From assembly GCA_002308255.1 (NCBI GenBank), contig DBVZ01000113.1, positions 1-5,407 on the forward strand: a stretch of DNA of 5,407 nucleotides. The letters are read 5' to 3'. A program made the position numbers and the translations under genes. Shown here in pieces: positions 1-5,372 of the stretch (position 1 is its first letter; every line of letters begins with the position of its first letter). The notes under the pieces are model-generated. The model had not been told where the DNA came from and did not search any database. It saw only the letters and a list, made by a program, of their open reading frames with translations. This stretch comes from Lachnospiraceae bacterium UBA1251 (GTDB lineage: Bacteria; Bacillota; Clostridia; Lachnospirales; Lachnospiraceae).

Positions 1-1
1 G

Positions 2-988
2 GAAGCACCGGCCGCGGAAGCCGAGCCGGAAATCGACAGCGGCCTGCCGAAGAAAGACGCGCCCGCCCCGACCTTCCCGGCAGACTGGGAGATCCCGGAT
101 CCCGAGGAAAGCGAAGAAGTCAGGAAATCCCATACCATCCCGCTCGGCAAAGTCGGCCAGAATACCGTTCCGATCTCCGTGGAAGAGGTGCTCCGCAACG
201 AAACACCGGAAGAGCGCCGGATCCGGATCCTGAACAATGCGACCCCGACAAAGATGAGCGACGAACAGAGACAGGTCTTCACCTATTTCTCCAGGATCCC
301 GGGCATGGATACGCAGATCCTGGAAGCGGTCACCAACGTTTACAAACATGCGGGAGAGCACAACTCCGAAAAAGGTAATCTAGCCGTTATGGGCGCCGCG
401 GGCATGGGAAAGACCCGGCTGACCTACGGCCTCATTGTCATGATGTGCAAGGATATGCAGCTTGACGCGGCGAAGATCGCCAGACTGAACGGAGAGCGCA
501 TGAACGAGCTGGATCCGGCAGCGGTCGTCGCCAATATGGCCGGCGGTTTCCTCGCCATCGAAAATGCCGGCGATATGCTTCCGGAAACGATCGACAAGCT
601 GAACCGGGCCATGGAATTCAAGACCGACTGCATGATCGTCATCCTGGAAGATGAAAAGAACTCCATGCGCGCGCTGTTCCGCAAATACCCCGAATTCGCG
701 GAAAAATTCGACGGACGCATCTCGATCCCGGCCTTCACCAACGATGAACTGGTGACTTTCGCCCGGACCTACTGCGCCGAGAACAACTGCGAACTGGACG
801 AAATGGGCATCCTGGCCCTCTACACGCTGATCAGCAACAACCAGTCCGAAGAACAGCCGGTCAGCATCACGACCGTCAAGGAAATGGTCGACAGCGCGAT
901 TTCCCACGCGAGACGGACCGGACGGAAGGGCCGCAAAGGATCACGGAACAAGAAAATTGTGCTTTATGAAAAGGACTTTATTGTCTGA
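2..988 (+). CDS. CbxX/SpoVK-like AAA-domain protein, 5'-partial, altered Walker B
   Basis: The reading frame is open from the window edge, so the true start lies upstream; a GTG at 179 is only an internal codon. The visible 328 residues begin with about 60 residues rich in Glu, Pro and Ala, probably a flexible linker. An AAA-type ATPase domain follows. Walker A is GAAGMGKT (residues 131-138). The Walker B position reads FLAIENA (183-189), where CbxX/CfqX-family proteins such as SpoVK, CbbX and EccA usually have a form of xxFIDEA. The next stretch (ETIDKLNRAMEF, then MIVILEDE, then a K-F pair before ISIPAFTNDEL) follows the order of that family. The tail is very basic (RRTGRKGRKGSRNKK, about residues 302-316) and may bind nucleic acid or membrane. 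Family placement is by motif order from memory. Cellular role is unknown; ATP binding is likely, but hydrolysis is doubtful with Asp-Glu replaced by Glu-Asn. It could be a regulatory or scaffold subunit. Confidence 0.75.
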   Translation, partial: EAPAAEAEPEIDSGLPKKDAPAPTFPADWEIPDPEESEEVRKSHTIPLGKVGQNTVPISVEEVLRNETPEERRIRILNNATPTKMSDEQRQVFTYFSRIPGMDTQILEAVTNVYKHAGEHNSEKGNLAVMGAAGMGKTRLTYGLIVMMCKDMQLDAAKIARLNGERMNELDPAAVVANMAGGFLAIENAGDMLPETIDKLNRAMEFKTDCMIVILEDEKNSMRALFRKYPEFAEKFDGRISIPAFTNDELVTFARTYCAENNCELDEMGILALYTLISNNQSEEQPVSITTVKEMVDSAISHARRTGRKGRKGSRNKKIVLYEKDFIV

Positions 989-999
989 ATAAATGTCAC

Positions 1000-1187
1000 G
1001 GATTAAAATGCTTGCGATGAGACCCACTCGTCGTCCCCCTCAGCCCTTCACTCTTGCTGGTGATGGGCATTCGGCTTCGAAGTCAGTCGCTCTACGTCTT
1101 CGTCCCTCAGCCAGAGCGACTAAGGACGCACTCGCGCGGTCTTCGGGCTCCTTTGGAGGATGTGCCTCATCGCAAGCATTTTAATCC
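1000..1187. repeat. 188-bp element with perfect 22-bp terminal inverted repeats (MITE-like or structured intergenic repeat)
   Basis: The left arm at 1000-1021 (begins GGATTAAAATGC, ends GCGATGAG) is the exact reverse complement of the right arm at 1166-1187 (begins CTCATCGC, ends TTTTAATCC). The 144 bases between the arms hold a 9-bp perfect inverted repeat, AGTCGCTCT at 1085-1093 against AGAGCGACT at 1113-1121. They also hold shorter pairings such as CTCC-TTT-GGAG at 1148-1158 and two similar CGTCC-CTCAGCC stretches near 1030 and 1101. The element begins 11 bases after the stop of the AAA gene and ends 28 bases before the next start. No transposase is encoded and I found no clear target-site duplication, so mobility is inference. 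It could also be a bidirectional structured RNA or mRNA-processing element. Open frames crossing it are probably not coding. Confidence 0.6.
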
Positions 1188-1205
1188 TGAAATTGGCAGT
1201 TCAAC

Positions 1206-1218
1206 AGGAATAAGGGTG
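1206..1218 (+). promoter_or_regulatory. Ribosome binding site and GTG start supporting the shorter form of the membrane/SpeE-like gene
   Basis: AGGA at 1206-1209 lies 6 bases before a GTG at 1216. This fits a start just past the inverted-repeat element and just before the conserved hydrophobic N-terminus. A TTG at 1225, preceded by AAGG at 1212-1215, is a close alternative that gives an N-terminus starting MEKRILKNK. The in-frame TTG at 1054 and ATG at 1063 lie inside the repeat and are less likely. Confidence 0.45.
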
Positions 1219-2889
1219 TTCTGTTTGGAAAAAAGAATTCTCAAAAACAAACTGTACCTGTATCTCACCGAATTCTTCTCCGGAATGGCGGTGATGGCGG
1301 TAGAGCTCGGGGCCAGCAGATTACTGGCTCCTTTTTTCAGTTCGTCGCAGATCGTCTGGACGATCATTATCGGGACGATCATGATCGCCATGGCGCTGGG
1401 CAATATCTACGGCGGCAGGAGCGCGGACAAGGATCCGAATCCGGATAAGCTTTACAAAAGGATGCTGATCGCGGCGATCTGGATCGCGGCAATTCCGGTC
1501 CTCGGAAAATATATCATTCTCGGGATTTCGGCGGTCGTGATCTTTTCGGTCAATACGAATTTTCTGATCTGGGCAGCGTTCGCGGCCTGCATGATCATTT
1601 TTGTGTTCCCGCTGTTCCTGCTGGGAACGGTCACGCCGTCCCTCGCGCGGTACACGGTCCAGAGCGTGGACGAGAGCGGAAAAGTCGTCGGGACGCTGGG
1701 CGCGTTCAACACGATCGGCAGTATTATCGGTACTTTCCTGCCGACCTTCGTAACGATTCCCGCTGTCGGAACAGCCATTTCATTTCTCCTGTTTTCCGGC
1801 GTTCTGCTGGCGCTCGCGCTGGTCTACTTTTTCAGCTGCAGGACCGGGTATAAAAAGTGCATCGTCAGTATCATCCTGTTCGTGCTGTGCTGTATCTTCG
1901 GGTACAGCGGGAAGCTGGCGTTCTGGGAGAATGATGTCGTTTATGAAGGCGAGTCGGTCTACAACTATCTTCAGGTGAAGGAAACGGAAGAGGACGTAAC
2001 GCTTTCGACGAACGTCATGTTCGGCGTGCAGTCCATTCTGATCAAGGACGATACGAAGCTCACCGGTATGTATTACGATTATGCCATGGCCGCGCCGTTC
2101 ATGAGCGGCGTTTACGAAAAGGATCGCCTGGAAGTGCTGGTCCTCGGCATGGGCAGCGGCACGTACGCGACCCAGTGCGGCCGTTTTTTTGATAACGTTT
2201 TTTTCAAGGGCGTGGAGATCGACGACAAGATCACGGATCTGGCCTTTACCTATTTTGAGCTTCCGAAAGACACGGACGTTGTCACGTATGACGGACGCGC
2301 ATACTTAAACGCGGCGGATGAAAAGTATGATGTCATCATGGTCGATGCCTATCAGGATATCACCATCCCGTTCCAGATGTCCTCAATCGAATTCTTCACC
2401 CTGGTGAAAGAGCATCTGAAGGACGACGGCGTGATGGTCATCAATATGAACATGAAGGGCACGGGAGAAGGCAATATCAACGAATATCTGTCGGATACGA
2501 CAGCTGCAGTGTTCCCCTATGTTTATACGGTCGATGTCCCGGGAGAGACTAACCGCGAGCTCTTTGCCACTTCCGACCCGGCTGCGCTGAGCAGGGGGAT
2601 GCGGAATATTTCCATTCTGAAAGAGCGGGTCAATGAGGCAGAAGACCGTTCAGGTCAGGATAACACCGCTTCCGGCCGGATGAGGGAGCAGACACTGCTG
2701 GACTGGATGAACGATATTTATGGGGATATTCTTGAATACGATGCCGGCAACCACATCCTCACCGACGACAAAGCCCCGGTGGAACTCCTCGGCATGCGCG
2801 TGATCGACGACATCATCGGCGAAGAAGTCCGCTATTACCGCGGCATTTACGAAGAGTACGGCCTGAAGGGCCTGCTGGAAGTCTTTTGA
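1216..2889 (+). CDS. Membrane protein fused to a spermidine-synthase-like SAM-binding domain
   Basis: From the GTG this is a protein of 557 residues. The first 230 residues carry about seven hydrophobic segments (near 20-40, 46-64, 83-110, 115-136, 160-180, 183-206 and 214-231), with the conserved-looking stretch SSSQIVWTIIIGTIMIAMALGN. From about residue 240 there is a cytosolic Rossmann-type domain of the polyamine aminopropyltransferase superfamily: LGMGSGTYA (310-318, SAM/dcSAM loop), GVEID (332-336), DGR (359-361) and YDVIMVDAYQD (371-381). True spermidine synthases carry a D-x-x-D-P motif after that last strand and a Q-x-T-E-x-D-E type substrate motif earlier; here these read VDAYQDITIP and YYDYAM. 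Putrescine aminopropyl transfer is therefore unproven, and a methyltransferase-like or other role is possible. The start is uncertain (see the GTG/TTG entry); longer forms reading from 1054 would translate the inverted-repeat element. No strong promoter is visible, so it may be read from upstream. Confidence 0.85.
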   Translation: MFCLEKRILKNKLYLYLTEFFSGMAVMAVELGASRLLAPFFSSSQIVWTIIIGTIMIAMALGNIYGGRSADKDPNPDKLYKRMLIAAIWIAAIPVLGKYIILGISAVVIFSVNTNFLIWAAFAACMIIFVFPLFLLGTVTPSLARYTVQSVDESGKVVGTLGAFNTIGSIIGTFLPTFVTIPAVGTAISFLLFSGVLLALALVYFFSCRTGYKKCIVSIILFVLCCIFGYSGKLAFWENDVVYEGESVYNYLQVKETEEDVTLSTNVMFGVQSILIKDDTKLTGMYYDYAMAAPFMSGVYEKDRLEVLVLGMGSGTYATQCGRFFDNVFFKGVEIDDKITDLAFTYFELPKDTDVVTYDGRAYLNAADEKYDVIMVDAYQDITIPFQMSSIEFFTLVKEHLKDDGVMVINMNMKGTGEGNINEYLSDTTAAVFPYVYTVDVPGETNRELFATSDPAALSRGMRNISILKERVNEAEDRSGQDNTASGRMREQTLLDWMNDIYGDILEYDAGNHILTDDKAPVELLGMRVIDDIIGEEVRYYRGIYEEYGLKGLLEVF

Positions 2890-3309
2890 TCAGGCCGGAT
2901 CGGAAACGTGTGTTTCCATCAGGTCGCTGAGCTTTTTTCCATAGAAGAAGTCATGCACCATGTTGTCGTAGTCAGCCCACATGGGAAGGGTCTGGCAGGT
3001 GGCTTTGCGGGGGCAGTCATTGGTCTTGCCGGCGAGGCAGGCGACGGAAGAGAGGGTCCCTTCCATCAGCTCCAGGATTTCACCGACAGTGTATTCTTCC
3101 GGCTTCCGGCACAGTTTATAGCCGCCGCCCTTGCCGCTGGCACCGGTGAGGAGACCGCCGGCGACCATGTCTTTGACAATGATCTCCAGATATTTTTTCG
3201 AGATCTCCTGACGGGCGGCGATGTCCTTTAACGGAACATAGCTGCCGTTTTCATGTTCTGCCAGGTCTATCATGACGCGGATCGCGTAACGTCCTCTTGT
3301 TGAAATCAT
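2890..3309 (-). CDS. Rrf2/IscR-type transcriptional regulator
   Basis: This is a 139-residue protein, the usual Rrf2 size. The N-terminus MISTRGRYAIRVMIDLAEH and the following helix-turn-helix region (PLKDIAARQEISKKYLEIIVKDM, about residues 26-48) are typical of the family, and GASGKGGGYKL (56-66) is the wing. Cys91, Cys99 and Cys105 form C-x7-C-x5-C in the loop where E. coli IscR carries its three [2Fe-2S] ligands, so cluster sensing is likely. A CymR-like role in cysteine supply is less likely, because CymR lacks these cysteines. The ATG is preceded on the minus strand by AAAGGAA with 8 bases from AGGA to the start. Its stop directly abuts the stop of the convergent membrane gene. It is divergent from the MOSC-nifS-iscU set, and the shared intergenic half-sites suggest autoregulation and control of that set. 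Calling it IscR rather than another Rrf2 member is inference from the cysteines and the neighbours. Confidence 0.9.
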   Translation of the reverse strand: MISTRGRYAIRVMIDLAEHENGSYVPLKDIAARQEISKKYLEIIVKDMVAGGLLTGASGKGGGYKLCRKPEEYTVGEILELMEGTLSSVACLAGKTNDCPRKATCQTLPMWADYDNMVHDFFYGKKLSDLMETHVSDPA

Positions 3310-3317
3310 AACTTTAT

Positions 3318-3321
3318 TCCT
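3318..3321 (-). promoter_or_regulatory. Ribosome binding site of the Rrf2 regulator
   Basis: On the minus strand AGGA, within AAAGGAA, sits 8 bases before the ATG at 3309-3307. It supports that start over any internal alternative. Confidence 0.7.
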
Positions 3322-3354
3322 TTCCGGTTGGCAGGCTTATCCGAAGCTTTGCCT

Positions 3355-3384
3355 ATTATACCGCAGGGTAAATAGGTAAGTCAA
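3355..3384 (-). promoter_or_regulatory. Sigma-A-type promoter of the Rrf2 regulator gene
   Basis: Read on the minus strand, TTGACT (3384-3379) and a consensus TATAAT (3360-3355) are separated by 18 bases. The predicted transcript starts near 3348 and gives a leader of about 40 bases. The spacer contains the half-site ACCTATTTAC, so a bound regulator would block polymerase. Confidence 0.75.
3360..3377 (-). promoter_or_regulatory. Putative Rrf2/IscR operator inside the regulator's own promoter
   Basis: The minus strand reads ACCTATTTACCCTGCGGT between the -35 and -10 elements. Its first ten bases differ by one base from ACCTATTGAC at 3402-3411 on the plus strand. Its right half is poor as a dyad, with only the outer ACC/GGT pairing, so affinity may be weaker than at the other site. 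Assignment to the neighbouring regulator is inference. Confidence 0.45.
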
Positions 3385-3401
3385 GCCTTTCAGAGGAATA
3401 A

Positions 3402-3420
3402 ACCTATTGACACAGTAGGT
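3402..3420 (+). promoter_or_regulatory. Putative Rrf2/IscR operator over the -35 of the MOSC-nifS-iscU promoter
   Basis: ACCTATTGACACAGTAGGT is a 19-bp imperfect dyad: ACCTA pairs with TAGGT and an inner TG with CA, giving seven matched pairs of nine. It covers the TTGACA -35 hexamer, the position expected of a repressor site. TAGGTAA occurs here (3416-3422) and at 3373-3379, a 43-bp offset, close to four helical turns. Confidence 0.55.
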
Positions 3421-3435
3421 AAAAGGATGTAAAGT
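3407..3435 (+). promoter_or_regulatory. Sigma-A-type promoter of the MOSC-nifS-iscU operon
   Basis: A consensus TTGACA (3407-3412) is followed after 17 bases by TAAAGT (3430-3435). Transcription would start near 3442, giving a leader of about 130 bases before the preferred MOSC start. It is the only strong plus-strand promoter seen ahead of the three genes. Confidence 0.7.
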
Positions 3436-3444
3436 GAGAATGCA

Positions 3445-3481
3445 GCCGGACAAATGCCGGCAAACGGCCCGGAAAGCGGGC
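3445..3481 (+). other. Two small hairpins at the 5' end of the operon leader
   Basis: GCCGG (3445-3449) can pair with CCGGC (3457-3461) across a 7-base loop, and GCCCG (3467-3471) with CGGGC (3477-3481) across a 5-base loop. Both lie at the predicted 5' end of the transcript. Neither is followed by a T run, so they are not terminators. They may stabilise the mRNA. No known riboswitch is recognised. Confidence 0.35.
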
Positions 3482-3505
3482 AGTGACAGGAACAAATTTT
3501 CTGAT

Positions 3506-3589
3506 CCGGCCTTACAGACAGAAAGAGAGCATGAGCATTATTCGTGGCCGGCGTTACAGACAGGAGGAGAGCATGGGTATCATTCGCGG
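3506..3589 (+). repeat. 42-bp tandem duplication spanning the ribosome binding site and start of the MOSC gene
   Basis: Copy 1 (3506-3547) and copy 2 (3548-3589) match at 35 of 42 positions, both containing CCGGC, TTACAGACAG, AGAGCATG and ATTCG. Each copy carries a purine-rich site and an ATG (3531 and 3573). The period is 14 codons, so the two starts are in frame. Copy 2 has the better site, AGGAGG against AGAAAGAG. Confidence 0.85.
3562..3567 (+). promoter_or_regulatory. AGGAGG ribosome binding site deciding the MOSC start
   Basis: A full AGGAGG lies 5 bases before the ATG at 3573. The ATG at 3531 has only AGAAAGAG upstream, and the in-frame GTG at 3483 has no clear site. The shorter protein also begins where similarity to MOSC proteins would be expected. 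Confidence 0.75.
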
Positions 3590-4001
3590 AATCTGCATCA
3601 GCGAGAAAAAGGGCACACAGAAATCGGAAATCCCGGAAGCGGAATTAATCGAAGACTGGGGCATAAAAGGAGACGCCCATGCCGGCAAGTGGCACAGGCA
3701 GGTCAGCCTGCTGGGCCTTCAGCAGATCGAGGATTTCCGCGCCAGAGGGGCGCAGGTGGAATTCGGCGCCTTCGGGGAGAACCTGATCGTGGAAGGATTT
3801 CATTTCCGGGAACTGCCGATCGGCACAAGATTCCGCATCGGGGACGTCCTGCTCGAGATGACCCAGATCGGCAAGGAGTGCCACAGCCACTGCCGGATCT
3901 ATAAAGTGATGGGCGACTGCATTATGCCCCGGGAAGGCGTGTTCGCCAAAGTGCTGCACGGCGGGGTCGTCCGGAAGGGCGATGAGATCGTTCAGGTATA
4001 A
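3573..4001 (+). CDS. Small MOSC-domain protein
   Basis: This 142-residue protein is essentially a single MOSC domain. Recognised stretches are ICISEKKGTQK (7-17), IKGDAHAGKWHRQVSLL (31-47), GAFGENLIVEG (65-75) and IGKECHSHCRIYK (99-111). MOSC domains occur in molybdenum-cofactor sulfurases and are proposed to carry sulfur for metal-sulfur centres. Cys103 and Cys107 in the ECHSHC motif, and Cys116, are candidate sulfur carriers or ligands. It lies upstream of a cysteine desulfurase, with a 97-base gap, and probably shares its promoter and operator, so it may accept persulfide sulfur from NifS; this is inference. Stand-alone MOSC proteins of this type are also linked to molybdopterin genes elsewhere, but none is visible here. 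In-frame starts at 3531 or 3483 would add 14 or 30 residues; the first is a duplication of the real start region. Confidence 0.88.
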   Translation: MGIIRGICISEKKGTQKSEIPEAELIEDWGIKGDAHAGKWHRQVSLLGLQQIEDFRARGAQVEFGAFGENLIVEGFHFRELPIGTRFRIGDVLLEMTQIGKECHSHCRIYKVMGDCIMPREGVFAKVLHGGVVRKGDEIVQV

Positions 4002-4082
4002 TCGGTTCAGATAAAGAGTGTATTTCGGGTCAGTATGTGGTATTATGGTCCGGGTCGATAAAAAGACAATAATGGTGACATC

Positions 4083-4090
4083 AGGAAGGA
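4083..4090 (+). promoter_or_regulatory. Ribosome binding site of the cysteine desulfurase
   Basis: AGGAAGGA lies 8 bases before the ATG at 4099. The protein then begins [11 protein letters not shown], the normal N-terminus of the family, so the in-frame upstream extension to 4018 is not used. Confidence 0.8.
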
Positions 4091-4098
4091 ATCACAAC

Positions 4099-5286
4099 AT
4101 GAAGATATATGCAGACAACGCAGCGACAACAAAAATGAGCCAGACAGCGCTGGACGCCATGATCCCGTGCCTGAAAGAGGTGTACGGCAATCCGTCCAGC
4201 CTCTATGAGACGGGACAGAAGGCGAAGGAGATCCTGGAGAAGGCAAGAGAGGATGTCGCGGCCGTGATCGGCGCGGATCCGAGGGAGATCACCTTTACTT
4301 CCGGCGGCAGCGAAGCCGACAACCAGGCGATCCGTTCCGCGGCGCTGGCGGGGAAAAGCAAGGGAAAGACGCATATCATTTCCACTGCGTTTGAGCATCA
4401 TGCTGTTCTGCATACGCTGAAAAAGCTGGAACAGGAAGGCTTTGAGGTCACGCTGCTGGACGTGCATGAGGACGGCCTTGTCCGGCCGGAAGAGCTGGAG
4501 GCGGCGATCCGGGAGGATACGGCGCTTGTAACAGTGATGTACGCGAACAACGAGATCGGCACGATTCAGCCCATCCGCGAGATCGGTGAGATCTGCCGCA
4601 GGCACGGCGTGGTCTTCCATACCGACGCGGTGCAGGCTGTCGGACACGTCCCGATCGACGTGAAGAACGACCCCATCGATATGCTTTCATCTTCCGCCCA
4701 TAAATTCCACGGGCCGAAGGGGATCGGATTCCTGTATGTGAAAAAAGGCATCCGGCTGTTCAATCTGATCGAGGGCGGCGCGCAGGAAAGCGGAAAACGG
4801 GCAGGCACGGAAAACGTTCCGGCTATCGTGGCAATGGCAGCCGCGCTGAAAGAGGCAAATGAAAACATGGCCCGCAACACGGAAATACTGACGGAACAGA
4901 GAGACCGTCTGATCAAAGGTCTTAGTGAAATTCCGCACTGCGCCCTGAACGGAGACGCGGAAAAAAGACTTCCCGGCAACGTGAATTTCTGCTTTGAAGG
5001 AATCGAGGGCGAATCCCTGCTCCTTCTGCTGGACGACAAGGGCATTCAGGCCTCTTCCGGAAGCGCCTGCACCTCCGGCTCTCTGGATCCGAGCCACGTG
5101 CTGCTGGCCATCGGCAGGGTGCATGACGTGGCGCACGGTTCGCTGCGGCTGACGATCGGAGAGGATATCACCCCGGAAGAGACGGATTATATGATCGAAT
5201 CCGTCAAAGAAGTGGTAGAATACTTAAGAGGATTTTCGCCGATCTGGCGGGATCTGCAGGCCGGAAAGAAACAGTTTATTCTGTAA
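4099..5286 (+). CDS. nifS: Cysteine desulfurase, NifS/IscS type (group I)
   Basis: This 395-residue, PLP-dependent cytosolic enzyme converts L-cysteine to L-alanine and holds the sulfur as a persulfide for transfer to acceptors. Visible landmarks are YADNAATT (4-11), TSGGSEADN (67-75, phosphate-binding region), FEHHAV (98-103, His stacking on PLP), HTDAVQAVG (174-182), [12 protein letters not shown] (197-208, with Lys202 the expected Schiff-base lysine), RAGTENV (234-240) and [17 protein letters not shown] (319-335, with Cys324 the catalytic cysteine). The SGSACTSG form puts it in the NifS/IscS group rather than the SufS group. Length and landmarks are complete. It sits between the MOSC gene and an IscU-like scaffold gene, the classic partner for Fe-S cluster assembly. 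iscS would be an equally defensible symbol. Confidence 0.96.
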   Translation: MKIYADNAATTKMSQTALDAMIPCLKEVYGNPSSLYETGQKAKEILEKAREDVAAVIGADPREITFTSGGSEADNQAIRSAALAGKSKGKTHIISTAFEHHAVLHTLKKLEQEGFEVTLLDVHEDGLVRPEELEAAIREDTALVTVMYANNEIGTIQPIREIGEICRRHGVVFHTDAVQAVGHVPIDVKNDPIDMLSSSAHKFHGPKGIGFLYVKKGIRLFNLIEGGAQESGKRAGTENVPAIVAMAAALKEANENMARNTEILTEQRDRLIKGLSEIPHCALNGDAEKRLPGNVNFCFEGIEGESLLLLLDDKGIQASSGSACTSGSLDPSHVLLAIGRVHDVAHGSLRLTIGEDITPEETDYMIESVKEVVEYLRGFSPIWRDLQAGKKQFIL

Positions 5287-5357
5287 TATCGGGAATCATC
5301 GTTCTCTCCCGGAAAAGAGATCAATTTCCCGGAGGCGGAGCGGTTCATAATAGCACC

Positions 5358-5365
5358 AGAGGAGG
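5358..5365 (+). promoter_or_regulatory. Ribosome binding site of the IscU-like gene
   Basis: AGAGGAGG lies 7 bases before the ATG at 5373, a near-consensus site that fixes this start. The 86 bases between nifS and this gene show only weak, competing hairpin arms and no terminator. Confidence 0.8.
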
Positions 5366-5372
5366 AACCATC

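Noticed and set aside
380..907. Long minus-strand open frames opposite the AAA gene, and similar ones opposite nifS (4081-5136)
   Set aside because: They are antisense shadows expected in GC-rich coding DNA, and the opposite strand holds clear protein families.
993..1184. A 63-codon open frame inside the inverted-repeat element
   Set aside because: It is almost wholly made of repeat sequence, has no ribosome binding site, and its product (Arg/Ser/Pro-rich) resembles no protein I recognise.
990..1200. Target-site duplication flanking the 188-bp element
   Set aside because: The bases just outside the two arms do not match as a direct repeat of any convincing length.
2869..2896. GGCCTG...CAGGCC pairing across the two convergent stop codons
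   Set aside because: It has only six base pairs around a 16-base loop and no T run on either strand, so it is not supported as a terminator.
2898..2938. Hairpin GAT-GGAAAC/GTTTCC-ATC with a T6 run further on, a possible terminator for the membrane gene
   Set aside because: The T run begins about 12 bases after the stem, the stem has a bulge, and the whole lies inside the regulator's coding sequence.
3434..3904. A 156-codon plus-strand frame overlapping the MOSC gene
   Set aside because: It is out of frame with the recognisable MOSC motifs and gives a low-complexity Arg/Gly/Pro product.
3997..4046. TATAAT at 3997-4002 and TGGTATTAT at 4038-4046 as extra promoters for nifS
   Set aside because: Neither has a recognisable -35 at the right distance. 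The second resembles an extended -10, but one short motif is too weak to list as a feature.
5290..5332. Competing arms CGGGA, TCCCGG and TTTCCCGG between nifS and the scaffold gene, resembling an attenuator
   Set aside because: Stems are short or bulged and no T run follows, so neither a terminator nor a riboswitch can be supported.
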